A stretch of 64,000 nt of DNA from VXYL01 sp963666465 (GTDB taxonomy: Bacteria > Pseudomonadota > Gammaproteobacteria > Pseudomonadales > Azotimanducaceae). Shown in pieces: positions 24,500-32,944 of this stretch (position 1 is its first letter; every line of letters begins with the position of its first letter). Location of the stretch: NCBI GenBank assembly GCA_963666465.1, contig OY762824.1, forward strand, positions 3,782,001 to 3,846,000. Reading direction: 5' to 3'. Under the pieces are notes generated by a model. That model was not told where the DNA came from and ran no database searches. It saw only the letters and a list, made by a program, of their open reading frames with translations. The position numbers were made by a program, and so were the translations under genes.

Positions 24500-26914
24500 G
24501 TGAGCGACGAGACTGGGGCGGACACCTACGATTCCGGCAGCATCAAGGTGCTGAAGGGTCTCGACGCCGTGCGCAAGCGTCCCGGCATGTACATCGGCGA
24601 CACCGACGACGGCACCGGCCTGCACCACATGGTGCAGGAGTTGGTGGACAACGCCATCGACGAGGCGCTCGCCGGTTACTGCGACGACATCTCCGTGGTG
24701 ATCCATCCCGGGGAATCGGTGACGGTGCGAGACAACGGGCGCGGGATTCCGGTGGACATCCACGAGGAAGAGGGGGTCTCGGCGGCGGAAGTCATCATGA
24801 CTACGCTGCACGCCGGCGGAAAGTTTGACAACAACACCTACAAGGTGTCCGGCGGCCTGCACGGGGTGGGCGTTTCCGTGGTCAATGCCCTGTCGGAGAC
24901 GTTTCGACTCACGGTGCGCCGGAACGGGCGCGTGTTCCGTCAGGTCTATCACCACGGCGTGCCGGAGGCGCCGCTCCGCGAAGTGGGCACCACCGACAGC
25001 GCCGGCACGGAGTGCTACTTCAAGCCCTCGCAGGGCACGTTCAACAACGTCGAGTTCCAGTATGACCTTCTGGTCAAGAAGCTGCGCGAGCTGGCGTTCC
25101 TGAATGCCGGCGTGTCCATCGAGCTCGTGGACGAGCGCACCGGCCGCCGCGACGCCTTCCGCTACGACGGCGGCCTCAACGCCTTCGTCGAATACCTGAA
25201 CCGCAACAAGACCACCCTGAACGAGGTCTTCCACTTCAGCAACGAGCGCGAGGACGGCCTCGCCGTCGAGGTGTCGATGCAGTGGAACGACGGCTTCCAG
25301 GAGCAGGTGTTCCCCTACACCAACAACATTCCCCAGTCCGACGGCGGCACCCACCTCGCCGGCTTCCGTGCCGCCCTCACCCGGACGCTCAACAGCTACA
25401 TCGAGCGCGAAGGCATCGCCAGGAAGGATCAGGTGGCCACCACCGGCGACGATGCCCGCGAGGGGCTCACCGCGGTGATCTCGGTGAAGGTGCCGGAGCC
25501 CAAGTTCTCGTCCCAGACCAAGGACAAGCTCGTCTCCAGCGAGGTGAAGCCGGCGGTTGAGCAGGACCTGGGACGCTTCTTCATGGAGTACCTCGACGAA
25601 CATCCGCAGGATGCACGCGGCGTTGCCTCGAAGATGATCGACGCCGCCCGGGCGCGGGACGCTGCACGCAGGGCGCGGGAGATGACGCGACGCAAAGGGG
25701 CGCTCGACATCGCCGGGCTGCCGGGCAAGCTCGCCGACTGTCAGGAGAAGGATCCGGCGCTGTCGGAGCTCTTTCTCGTCGAGGGCGACTCCGCTGGCGG
25801 CTCCGCCAAGCAGGGCAGGGATCGGCGCACCCAGGCGATCCTTCCCTTGCGGGGCAAGATCCTCAACGTCGAGAAGGCGCGATTCGACAAGATGCTTTCG
25901 TCGCGGGAGGTGGGAACGCTGGTGACCGCGCTTGGCTGCGGCATCGGCCGGGGCGAGTTCGACATCTCCAGGCTGCGCTATCACCGCGTCATCATCATGA
26001 CGGATGCAGATGTGGACGGCTCCCACATCCGCACGTTGCTGCTCACGTTCTTCTTCCGCCACATGGCGCAGCTCATCGAGTCGGGACACGTGTACATCGC
26101 CCAGCCGCCGCTCTACAAGGTGAAGAAGGGGCGGCAGGAGCGCTACATCAAGGATGACGAGGAGCTGGACGGTTACTTCCTCCAGTCGGCGCTGGATGGA
26201 TCGGCTCTGCACATCCATCCCGATGCGCCGGCCATCGATGGCGAGTCGCTCGAACGGCTGGCGATCGAATATCGGAGCCTTCTTGCTCGGCTCAAGGGCC
26301 TTGCGCGGGTCTATCCAAACACCGTCACCGAGAGGCTGACCGCCATGCCGGAGGTCACGCGCGAGAACTTGGCCGATCGCGCCTTCATGGAAGGGTGGAC
26401 CGCGGAGCTCGCTGGGCTGTTGACGGGCGAGGGTGAATGCGAAGTGGAAGTCGAGGAGGATGCGGAAAACGGCACCTTCTGCCCGATCGTGACGATCACC
26501 TCGCACGGCGCGGTGGAACGGACACGGCTGGACTACGGCTTCTTCGACTCCCCGGACTACCAGGCGATTCGCCGCGTTGCCAGCGGAATCCGCGACCTGC
26601 TCGACGAGGGTGCCTATGTGCAACGCGGAGAACGACGCCAGCCTGTGACCTCCTTCCCCGAAGCGCTCGACTGGATGCTGGACGAGGCCCGCCGCGGCGT
26701 GGACATGCAGCGGTACAAGGGCCTCGGCGAGATGAACCCCGGCCAACTCTGGGAAACTACCATGGACCCGGAAGTTCGTCGCATGGTGGTAGTCACCGTG
26801 GACGACGTCATCTCTGCCGACCAAATGTTCAATACCCTCATGGGCGAGAACGTCGAACCCCGCCGCGAATTCATCGAAGCCAACGCTTTGTCGGTGGTGA
26901 ACCTCGACATCTAG
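24500..26914 (+). CDS. gyrB: DNA gyrase subunit B
   Basis: ATPase subunit of gyrase. A GTG at 24500 preceded by GAGGAG gives exactly 804 residues, the E. coli length, with the N-terminus MSDETGADTYDSGSIKVLKG. An upstream in-frame GTG at 24440 would add 20 unrelated residues. Visible are the GHKL ATP site (ELVDNAIDEALAG, DNGRGIP, GGLHGVGVSVVNALS), the TOPRIM motif (ELFLVEGDSAGGSAKQGRDR and DADVDGSH) and the C-terminal YKGLGEMNPGQLWETTMDP. The roughly 170-residue insert typical of gammaproteobacterial GyrB is present. No resistance-type change was assessed. Confidence 0.98.
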   Translation: MSDETGADTYDSGSIKVLKGLDAVRKRPGMYIGDTDDGTGLHHMVQELVDNAIDEALAGYCDDISVVIHPGESVTVRDNGRGIPVDIHEEEGVSAAEVIMTTLHAGGKFDNNTYKVSGGLHGVGVSVVNALSETFRLTVRRNGRVFRQVYHHGVPEAPLREVGTTDSAGTECYFKPSQGTFNNVEFQYDLLVKKLRELAFLNAGVSIELVDERTGRRDAFRYDGGLNAFVEYLNRNKTTLNEVFHFSNEREDGLAVEVSMQWNDGFQEQVFPYTNNIPQSDGGTHLAGFRAALTRTLNSYIEREGIARKDQVATTGDDAREGLTAVISVKVPEPKFSSQTKDKLVSSEVKPAVEQDLGRFFMEYLDEHPQDARGVASKMIDAARARDAARRAREMTRRKGALDIAGLPGKLADCQEKDPALSELFLVEGDSAGGSAKQGRDRRTQAILPLRGKILNVEKARFDKMLSSREVGTLVTALGCGIGRGEFDISRLRYHRVIIMTDADVDGSHIRTLLLTFFFRHMAQLIESGHVYIAQPPLYKVKKGRQERYIKDDEELDGYFLQSALDGSALHIHPDAPAIDGESLERLAIEYRSLLARLKGLARVYPNTVTERLTAMPEVTRENLADRAFMEGWTAELAGLLTGEGECEVEVEEDAENGTFCPIVTITSHGAVERTRLDYGFFDSPDYQAIRRVASGIRDLLDEGAYVQRGERRQPVTSFPEALDWMLDEARRGVDMQRYKGLGEMNPGQLWETTMDPEVRRMVVVTVDDVISADQMFNTLMGENVEPRREFIEANALSVVNLDI

Positions 26915-27007
26915 GCCCTGCTTGCACCTCTTGCGCGCCAGACGGCACGATGGAGCGTGTCTCGCCTTCCATGCAGTGCCGATGGGCGTCCGTTCGTGTG
27001 CCTCGCA

Positions 27008-27099
27008 AGGAGCCTTCAGCCGGGGAAGCTTTCCTCGACCGCTGACGCGCAGGGAGGTTCGGGCATGTCCCCCGTCGCCGGAGGCGTGCTTCCATGCAA
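27008..27099 (-). repeat. Family C repeat, copy C1
   Basis: On the minus strand this reads TTGCATGGAAGCACG, then CTCCGGCGACGGGGGACATG, and ends CCCCGGCTGAAGGCTCCTTG. It is a diverged copy of the 90-bp unit duplicated inside panC (49403-49582). It is noncoding, between the gyrB and plsC 3' ends. Adjacent at 27104-27120 is the hairpin GCGCCG-TTCTA-CGGCGC that overlaps the plsC stop codon. Confidence 0.75.
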
Positions 27100-27111
27100 G
27101 TCCGCGCCGTT

Positions 27112-27876
27112 CTACGGCGCAGGCTCTTGGTTGACGGTTTGGTTCTCTCCGACGGTGCCTTGGGGCTCCAGTGCTGCCATCATCGTCCTCATTCGCTTCT
27201 CGCATATCGACATGATTTCATTTGCTTTTTTCCCTTCCGCGAGGAAAGGCTTGGCGATTTTCACTTCAATCGTGCCGGGGCGCTTGATGAACTTGCGGGG
27301 AGGCCAGCGGTGGCCGGCGTTGTGGGCGATCAGGACGATGGGGGCGCCGGACTTGATGGCGAGGGCCGCGACGCCGCGGTGGAATCGGCCGGTTTGTCCG
27401 GGGGGGAGTCTGGTTCCTTCGGGGAAGAGGGTCATATCGGCGCCGTCCGCAAGACGCTCGGCACCGCCATCGACCAACGCGCGGAGCGCCTGGCGGGGAT
27501 TGCCGCGGTCGATGGCAATGGAGCGCAGCAGGCTGTAGGCCCAGCCCCAGAAGGGGATGCGGAGCAGCTCGCGCTTCACCAGCGTCACCTGCGGGCTGCG
27601 CAGCGTCTGCACCCACAGCGTCTCCCACGTGCTCTGGTGCTTGACGAAGAAGATGCAGGGCGTGTCTGGGATGTTCTCCAGCCCTTCGGCGTTGACGCGG
27701 ACGTCGCAGGTGATGCGAAGCCACCACAGCACGAACCGCGTCCACAGGCCGACCACGAACCAATGTCGCATGGGCAGGGGCATCATCCAGCAGACCAGCA
27801 TTGCCAGGCTCGCCCAGACCACGGTGGAGACCGCATAGGCCGCGTAGAACAGCACGGCGCGCAGGGCGAGGATCAT
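27112..27876 (-). CDS. plsC: 1-acyl-sn-glycerol-3-phosphate acyltransferase
   Basis: Membrane acyltransferase that makes phosphatidic acid. The 254-residue protein starts MILALRAVLFYAAYAVSTVV with two N-terminal hydrophobic helices. The catalytic HX4D-like motif is degenerate: VKHQSTWETLW has HQSTWE, so Glu replaces the usual Asp, as seen in many members of this branch. The acceptor motif FPEGTRLPPGQ and IVLIAHNAGHRWPPR follow. The ATG overlaps the gmhB stop by 4 nt. The stop codon is in the loop of a GC hairpin (27104-27120), a likely terminator. Confidence 0.92.
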   Translation of the reverse strand: MILALRAVLFYAAYAVSTVVWASLAMLVCWMMPLPMRHWFVVGLWTRFVLWWLRITCDVRVNAEGLENIPDTPCIFFVKHQSTWETLWVQTLRSPQVTLVKRELLRIPFWGWAYSLLRSIAIDRGNPRQALRALVDGGAERLADGADMTLFPEGTRLPPGQTGRFHRGVAALAIKSGAPIVLIAHNAGHRWPPRKFIKRPGTIEVKIAKPFLAEGKKANEIMSICEKRMRTMMAALEPQGTVGENQTVNQEPAP

Positions 27877-28424
27877 GGCGCGGTGCCTTCCAGGATCCAG
27901 GTCGCGGCGGCGGCGAGGTCGTCGAACACCGCCCTCGGAGCGAACCTCGTGGACGCCAGCGCCGCTTCCGCCCGAGTGCCGTGGCCGGTGCGAACCAGAA
28001 TGCCGCTGCAGCCGGAACGCCACGCGGCGCCGATGTCGGACTCGGAGTCACCAACGAAGCACGTGTTCTTCGGCGATGCACCAAAGCGAGCCATCGCCCG
28101 CAGCAGCATCCCTGGCGCCGGCTTGCGGCAGTGGCAGCGCGAGCGGCGGTGATGCGGGCAGCACAGGAGGTCATCGACGTGGCCGCCGTGGCAGGCCAAC
28201 ATGGTGGACATGCGCCGATGGATCGCGTCGAGCGCTGCCGGACAGAGCTCGCGTCGAGCGACGGCCGACTGGTTGGTGCAGACGGCAACGCGAATCCCTG
28301 CGGCGTTCAAGGCGGCGATGGCTTCGAGGCTTCCCGGAATCGGTGTCCAATCCTCCGGCGAGGCGACGATTGGTTCGGCGTTCGCGTTGATCACGCCGTC
28401 GCGGTCCAGCAAAACGAGCTTCAA
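27873..28424 (-). CDS. gmhB: D-glycero-beta-D-manno-heptose-1,7-bisphosphate 7-phosphatase
   Basis: HAD-superfamily phosphatase in ADP-heptose synthesis for LPS inner core. The 183-residue protein has the nucleophile motif VLLDRDGVIN, VAVCTNQSAVAR (motif II), the zinc-binding loop CCPHHRRSRCHCRKP with its Cys/His ligands, and FVGDSESDIGAAWRSGC (motif IV). The zinc loop separates it from histidinol-phosphate phosphatases only loosely, but the pairing with plsC is common for gmhB. It overlaps plsC by 4 nt. Confidence 0.92.
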   Translation of the reverse strand: MKLVLLDRDGVINANAEPIVASPEDWTPIPGSLEAIAALNAAGIRVAVCTNQSAVARRELCPAALDAIHRRMSTMLACHGGHVDDLLCCPHHRRSRCHCRKPAPGMLLRAMARFGASPKNTCFVGDSESDIGAAWRSGCSGILVRTGHGTRAEAALASTRFAPRAVFDDLAAAATWILEGTAP

Positions 28425-28626
28425 GCGCTGCCTCTTGAGTCCATCTGTGAGCGCGCACGCGACAATAATGGGAATTGTGCATCAAAATCCGCGGGTGGCA
28501 TAGTGCGTGCATCGGGACACAGCAATTCTTATTTTGGCCTTCAGTCCCCTCAACTGGACGGGTCTGCCGGTCGATTTGGCCCGCATTGGGTCCGAAACGC
28601 GGGGTGCAATGCGCCTGACGGCGAAG
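28425..28626. other. Region upstream of gmhB
   Basis: Contains an AT-richer patch (ACAATAATGGGAATTGTGCA, 28460-28481) that may include the gmhB promoter on the minus strand, but no convincing -35/-10 pair. No gene was seen. Confidence 0.35.
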
Positions 28627-28743
28627 CCAGCGCCACAAGAACCGTTGCCTTTCGGCAACGCTTCCTGCCCCAGCCCAGGGCCGTCCTGTCACCCTGTCGG
28701 CATTCGGCCAGCTTGCGCCGTCCGAAGTCCGACAGGCTGCCAG
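28627..28743. repeat. Family A repeat, copy A2
   Basis: A 117-bp copy bounded by CCAG on both sides, with hairpin CGTTGCC-TTTC-GGCAACG and the common right end TCCGACAGGCTG. It is almost identical to A1 over the whole length. It sits between gmhB and a transposase relic. Confidence 0.85.
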
Positions 28744-28815
28744 ACGCCAAAATGAGAACTGCTGATCGGGATAGCGCCAACTGTTCCGATGCCAAACGGC
28801 TGAGATGGGAGCCGA

Positions 28816-28936
28816 CCGCTGGACAAGCGTGCCACCATCCGCACCGTGACCTTCCGAGTGCTTCCGGGCAGCCGGAGTCGGGCGCATGACCTTGCCCGTC
28901 TCGCCGGCGCTTGCAGATTCGTGTGGAACCAGTAGA
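28816..28936 (+). pseudogene. N-terminal relic of an IS200/IS605 TnpB-type protein
   Basis: The plus frame reads LDKRATIRTVTFRVLPGSRS then RAHDLARLAGACRFVWNQ and stops. This is the characteristic start of OrfB/TnpB proteins (FRVLPGSRSKA..LARLAGACRFVWN). Everything beyond the first 40 residues is missing, including the RuvC-like domain, so it is a dead fragment. No left or right end hairpins of IS605 could be recognised. Confidence 0.6.
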
Positions 28937-29024
28937 TATCCGCTTGGTCGCTCCCGAGCTGGTAGTGTGACTCTATCGTTCCAACTCGCATCGCCCGCAA
29001 CAGTGCCTCCACATCGGATTGCAC
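28920..29024 (-). pseudogene. Unidentified protein fragment
   Basis: On the minus strand a GTG-started frame reads MQSDVEALLRAMRVGTIESH then YQLGSDQADIYWFHTN with normal codon character. It then runs into antisense of the TnpB relic, so it looks like the start of a gene truncated by that insertion. The family was not recognised. Confidence 0.3.
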
Positions 29025-29143
29025 GTTGCCCTCCGTCCGGTGCCGAGGCCGGTTTGTTTTCCCTTCTCATCGCTCATGATCGCTCCCACGTCGAATACAG
29101 CAAGGCGACACGATAGCAGCGCCTTCTTGCCCGGTAGTTCGGC

Positions 29144-29558
29144 TCACTCGTTCGTCGCCCACGGATTCACCAAATTGATCCCGACACCCTCGAAATCCCC
29201 GACGTTTCGAGTCACCACCACCATCCCCCTCGACCGAGCAATCGCTGCGATCTGACCGTCAGCCAGCGACAGGGAACGACCGATTGCTTGGCGAGTCGCG
29301 AAAATCTCCGCGTAAGCCCGCGCAGCAGAACTGTCGAAGGACAAGACCCGGCCCGCGAAGAGGTTGCCAAATGCGCGTTCCGCCGTGGCTACCAGACCCC
29401 TTCGCCTTGCCCCTTCGGGCAGAACTGCCAGTTTCCGCCTCCGTAACGCTCGTCACGAAGAGATATCTCGTTTCCTGGCTATCAAGCCACTCAACCACAT
29501 CGCGGCTAGGGCTCGCCCGCATCAGTTCCGAGACGACATTCGTGTCGAGCACAATCAC
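29144..29558 (-). pseudogene. PIN-domain toxin (FitB/VapC type), frameshifted
   Basis: Encodes a PIN ribonuclease toxin split in two frames. The N-terminal half is MIVLDTNVVSELMRASPSRD...VTSVTEAE with the first PIN aspartate (LDTN). After about residue 47 the similarity moves to another frame: LAVLPEGARRRGLVATAERA, then FAGRVLSFDSSAARAYAEIF, DGQIAAIARSRGMVVVTRN and FEGVGINLVNPW. Acidic residues of the second half are present. A single indel near 29432 explains the break. A GTG start (29556-29558) follows the antitoxin gene by 18 bp. Since the antitoxin is broken too, the module is probably dead. Confidence 0.8.
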
Positions 29559-29576
29559 GGGACCACCTGCGCGCCT

Positions 29577-29822
29577 CAGTCAAACCGTGGCGGTTCCCGC
29601 GTCGCTTCGCGCGGCGGCAGGTCCAGCTTCACGCCGCCGAACGGTTTGAACAGCTCGTGAATCGCGGTGCCCAACCCCTTCTGCGGCGCTGCCTCACGCG
29701 CTACCGCCTCGGCCAGGATCAGCCGCGCTTCTTCCTCACATGGAATTTCCATGGCCAGCCGCGCGCCGGCGTAGCCGTGTCTTCACGTCGTCCTTGAGAT
29801 TGCGGATCGTAATGCTTGCCAT
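29577..29822 (-). pseudogene. FitA-like ribbon-helix-helix antitoxin, frameshifted
   Basis: The ATG at 29820-29822 starts MASITIRNLKDDVKTRLRRR, AAGHGNSM and then hits TGA. Skipping one T after the ATG of NSM restores EEEARLILAEAVAREAAPQK, GLGTAIHELFKPFGG and a stop at 29577. That is the complete FitA/Phd-like antitoxin with an N-terminal RHH DNA-binding part and a toxin-neutralising tail. The one-base insertion should abolish the tail. Confidence 0.75.
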
Positions 29823-30288
29823 GTCTGGGCGTCCGGCTCCTCAGTCCTCGTCGCACTCTACGCGGTGATTGCGTTGCCATCAAGATCGATCCTCGAGCCC
29901 GACCCCGCATCCAATTGGGCAGGAAGTGCCAATCAAGGCGCGAACATCGTCACCAGGGAGGAGCGCCATGCTCGCCAAGCGATCGCAATCGCTCCGATCT
30001 ACACGGCGAAGAACGACCCTGGCCTTCCCCTCGCCGTCCGCGACCGCAAGGCGCATCCGTGCCTAATGCCGGTGCATCTCCCCGGCGACGCCGGAACGCC
30101 GTGGCATCCCGGAAGCGGCACCTGGCCGTCGGCATCCTAACCGGCCGTCTGGTCTTCCAGGCTGTCGGGATGGCTCCCGACCACGCCGCCAAAGGACGGC
30201 TCCAACATGACCGTCAGAGTACACCGGCATCAAGGCGGTACCAGCGCCGCGCACTTAGTTAGCAGCCCTTGAAGCGCCTGCGTTAAGT
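29823..30288. other. Noncoding stretch upstream of the dead toxin-antitoxin module
   Basis: About 465 bp. Open frames here have no protein-like composition and no recognisable family. I see no repeat beyond a TAGCAGCCCTTGAAGCG-like word at 30260 that resembles the nearby family A end. Confidence 0.4.
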
Positions 30289-30401
30289 CTAGCAGCCTGT
30301 CGGACTTCGGACGGCGCAAGCTGGCCGAATGCCGACGGGTGACAGGACGGCCTGGGCTGGCAGGAAGCGTTGCCGAAAGGCAACGGCTCTTGTGGCGCTG
30401 G
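30289..30401. repeat. Family A repeat, copy A3 (abuts the IS)
   Basis: A copy in inverted orientation: CTAG (30289-30292), then CAGCCTGTCGGACTTCGG, the hairpin CGTTGCC-GAAA-GGCAACG and GGCG-CTGG (30398-30401). The first base after the closing CTGG is the left inverted repeat of the IS1182-family element. This places the repeat and the insertion sequence exactly end to end across one tetranucleotide. Confidence 0.85.
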
Positions 30402-32024
30402 CAGTCTGTCGGACTTTGGTGCCTGCGTCACTACAGTGGCGCCCGCCGTTTGGGGAGGCCATTTCGAGATGCCGAAGTTCGTGCCGTCGGATCGGAGCCA
30501 GCCGTACCTGTTGCCGCCGGACATGCGGGAGTGGGTTCCCGAGGACGACCTGGTGCACTTCGTGCTGGAGGCGGTGGAGCGGGTTTCGATGTCGCGGTTC
30601 CGGGTGAACGAGCGCGGCACGGGTTCTGCGCAGTGCCACCCGCGGATGATGCTTGCGCTGCTGGTGTACTGCTACGCGACCGGGACGTTCGGCTCGCGGC
30701 GGATCGAGCGGGCGACGCACCGGGATCTGTGCGTCCGGTACCTGACGGCGGACAGCCACCCGGACCACGACACGATCTGCCGTTTCCGTCGGGAGAACTT
30801 CGAGGCGGTTGGGGAGGCGTTCCTGCAGGTTCTGCTTCTGGCGCGGGAACTGCGGCTTCTTCGGGTGGGGACGGTGAGCGTGGACGGGACGAAGGTGGAC
30901 GCGAACGCGAGCCTTCGCAACGGCATCCGGCACGACCGTGCGGAGGAGCTGCGGGCGCAGCTTCAGCAGGAGATCGACGGTCTTCTGGCGGAGGCGGAGC
31001 GGACGGACGCGTCGGACGAGGTCGATCCGCAGCGTCTTCCTGCGGAGCTGTCGCGGCGGGAGGCGCTGAAGGCGAAGCTGGACCGGGCGTGCGCGGAGCT
31101 GAAGGAGCGGGCGGAGCGCCGTGCGGAGTCGGAGCGCGAGGAGTACGAGCGCAAGGTGGCGGCGCGTGATGCGCGCAAGGGCTCTGCGAAGGGTCGGCAT
31201 CCGAAGCCGCCAGACGGGAAGCCGAGGCCGGACGAGCAGGTCAACCTGACGGACGCGGACAGCGGGGTGATGAAGAAGAGCGAGCGTCACGAGTGCCGGC
31301 AGGCGTACAACGCGCAGGCGGTGGTGGACGCGGACGGCAGCCAGCTGGTGCTGGGCTGTCGGGTGAGCCGGAGCGCGACCGACCGCCGGGAGCTGGTCGC
31401 GGACGTGGACGCGGTGCCGGCGGCGGTTGGGGTGCCGGATCGGGTTCTGGCGGACAACGGCTACGCGTCGGGAAGCGAGGTGGCGGAGCTGGAGGGCCGC
31501 GGCATGGACCTGCTGGTGGCGACGGGCGCGGAGGGCGGCCGGCGGCAGCACGACTTCCGCCCGGAGCCGGCGGAGGAGCGTCCGGCGAAGGAGCCGAAGG
31601 CGGAGTGGATCAAGGCGATGCGGGCGAAGCTGGACGAGGAGGGGAACCGGCAGCGCTACCGGGTTCGCAAGCACACGGTGGAGCCGGTGTTCGGGGTGGT
31701 GAAGCAGGCGATGGGGTTCCGTCAGTTCCTGCTGCGCGGCATCGAGAAGGTGGAGGGCGAGTGGTGCCTGGCGATGCTGGCGTACAACTGCAAGCGGCTG
31801 CACAACCTCACGGCGGCGTGAATCGGGGCTGGAAGCCGCCCCGGAACCCCGGATCCGGGCCTTCTCCAGCCCACCGGAGCCACATCGGCGACGACATCCC
31901 AGACCTGCCGCGCCGGACACGCCGCAATCGCCCGCCCGGATGCGGCAGTCCGAGAGCCCCGGGGGCGCACCCCCGTCCACAAGCCGCCAACATCCGCCTT
32001 CGCCGCCCAAAGTCCGACAGGCTG
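30402..32024 (+). mobile_element. IS1182-family insertion sequence
   Basis: A 1623-bp element. The left inverted repeat CAGTCTGTCGGACTTTGG (30402-30419) matches the complement of the right end CCAAAGTCCGACAGGCTG (32007-32024) at 17 of 18 bases. It is flanked by CTGG and CTAG, near-identical tetranucleotides that may be a target duplication or preferred target. It contains one transposase gene. The right end truncates a DUF5615 gene. The right end is also nearly identical to one end of the family A repeats. Confidence 0.88.
30469..31821 (+). CDS. IS1182-family transposase
   Basis: DDE transposase of 450 residues, intact. The N-terminal InsH-like domain (DUF772) reads PYLLPPDMREWVPEDDLVHF and HPRMMLALLVYCYATGTFGS with RFRRENF. 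The catalytic acidic residues are placed in VSVDGTKVDANAS, RVLADNGYASGSEV and the HTVEPVFGVVKQAMGFRQF block. A charged helical linker lies at about 180-270. The start ATG at 30469 gives the family N-terminus MPKFVPSDRSQPYLLP. A longer frame from 30370 only reads through the family A repeat. Confidence 0.92.
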   Translation: MPKFVPSDRSQPYLLPPDMREWVPEDDLVHFVLEAVERVSMSRFRVNERGTGSAQCHPRMMLALLVYCYATGTFGSRRIERATHRDLCVRYLTADSHPDHDTICRFRRENFEAVGEAFLQVLLLARELRLLRVGTVSVDGTKVDANASLRNGIRHDRAEELRAQLQQEIDGLLAEAERTDASDEVDPQRLPAELSRREALKAKLDRACAELKERAERRAESEREEYERKVAARDARKGSAKGRHPKPPDGKPRPDEQVNLTDADSGVMKKSERHECRQAYNAQAVVDADGSQLVLGCRVSRSATDRRELVADVDAVPAAVGVPDRVLADNGYASGSEVAELEGRGMDLLVATGAEGGRRQHDFRPEPAEERPAKEPKAEWIKAMRAKLDEEGNRQRYRVRKHTVEPVFGVVKQAMGFRQFLLRGIEKVEGEWCLAMLAYNCKRLHNLTAA

Positions 32025-32028
32025 CTAG

Positions 32029-32354
32029 GGCGAGACCCGGTATATACCGTCTTCTCGGGAGTTCCACGGAGCACTTCCGTCACGTCGGGCACGAGCGGCT
32101 GCAAATCCCGCAGTCTGTTGCGGTGGGCCAGCATCACGATCACGGCCATCGGCAGTTCCCCCGGGTTCTGCTGATGTTCGATACCGCGATCGACCGTGAC
32201 CAGTGCGTCGAACCCCCGGCCCGCGGCGAGCGAGAGCAGGAGACCGTTTCCGGTACCCGCCCATCCCATCTGCTGGACCGCGCGCACCGTGAAGGACCCG
32301 GGTAAAGAAGGCCGCGAGGCGCCTCGGGACCGACTCGTCAAGCAGCAGCTTCAT
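32029..32354 (-). pseudogene. DUF5615 PIN-like toxin, frameshifted and truncated by the IS
   Basis: Begins MKLLLDESVPRRLAAFF in one frame, then continues FTVRAVQQMGWAGTGNGLLL, SLAAGRGFDALVTVDRGIEH and AVIVMLAHRNRLRDLQPLVP in the next. A single indel at about 32300 in TTTACCCGGGTCC explains this. The C-terminus runs EKTVYTG and is then cut by the right end of the IS1182 element. DUF5615 proteins are putative Mut7-C/PIN-like toxins paired with DUF433 antitoxins, as here. The protein is presumably inactive. Confidence 0.8.
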
Positions 32355-32562
32355 CGGCGCCGGAGACCAGAATCCTGGTCGCCCGTTCCAGAACGCCTAC
32401 CGCCTGGCTCCGGGACACGGTGGGGAAGTCCGTCAGGAACTCGTCGAGCGGGTCGCCGGCCTTGAGATGTTCCATCAGGATACGCACGGGCACCCGGGTT
32501 CCCGCGAACACCGGCGTGCCGCCGAGAATCTCCGGGTTTCGTTCGATCAGCGTGTCGGTCAT
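32338..32562 (-). CDS. DUF433 family antitoxin
   Basis: A 74-residue helix-turn-helix protein: MTDTLIERNPEILGGTPVFA, GTRVPVRILMEHLKAGDPLD and FLTDFPTVSRSQAVGVLERA. DUF433 proteins are the usual upstream partners of DUF5615 proteins and are inferred antitoxins/regulators. The ATG at 32560-32562 is favoured over one two codons upstream because GGGAGA lies at proper distance. Its 3' end overlaps the toxin start by 17 bp. The gene itself is intact even though the partner is broken. Confidence 0.85.
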   Translation of the reverse strand: MTDTLIERNPEILGGTPVFAGTRVPVRILMEHLKAGDPLDEFLTDFPTVSRSQAVGVLERATRILVSGADEAAA

Positions 32563-32944
32563 CGTCATTCTCCCAGTTGGATCGTACGCGTCGGTCGGCG
32601 AGTGGCCCGTTGCACCACCACCAAACGTCCCGTCGCCCCGGCGCGCCCGGCGCTTCATTGCTTCACCAGAGTCGCCGATTCGGCGTCGTACGTGTACTTC
32701 GTGATGGTCCCGTCCACGATCTTCTCGACCGCCTCGTTGATCGCCGGCACGGCACGAGGAACCACTCGCCCGGGGCGCACATACGATTCACCGCGGGGAC
32801 GAGGTAGGGATTGATGTTGTCCGCTTCCCCGTTGTCCGACTCCGAGGGCTGCGCTTCCCCGGGAGGGGGTTTGTTCGCATACTCTGGAGGAGGGCGTCTC
32901 GCCCTCCATGCACCGCAGGCGTTTCTGGACCCGGGTGGCCGAAA
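32563..32944. other. Relic-containing spacer between DUF433 gene and tag
   Basis: About 380 bp. On the minus strand, fragments in two frames read DNINPYLVPA and INEAVEKIVDGTITKYTYDA up to a stop near 32655. The first resembles a motif of some adenine methyltransferases, but it is too short to assign. At 32886-32912 a GGAGGGCG-TCT-CGCCCTCC hairpin, the same kind as inside family B, is present. Confidence 0.35.

Noticed and set aside
29816..30262. 148-codon frame upstream of the dead toxin-antitoxin pair
   Set aside because: Arg/Pro/His-rich composition, no family resemblance and no Shine-Dalgarno; judged a shadow frame.
30370..30468. N-terminal extension of the IS1182 transposase
   Set aside because: These 33 codons read through family A repeat A3 and the IS left end; the conserved N-terminus starts at 30469.
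32655..32840. Fragment resembling the DNINPYL motif of adenine methyltransferases
   Set aside because: Only about ten residues match and the following sequence is in another frame and unlike the family; too little to name a gene.
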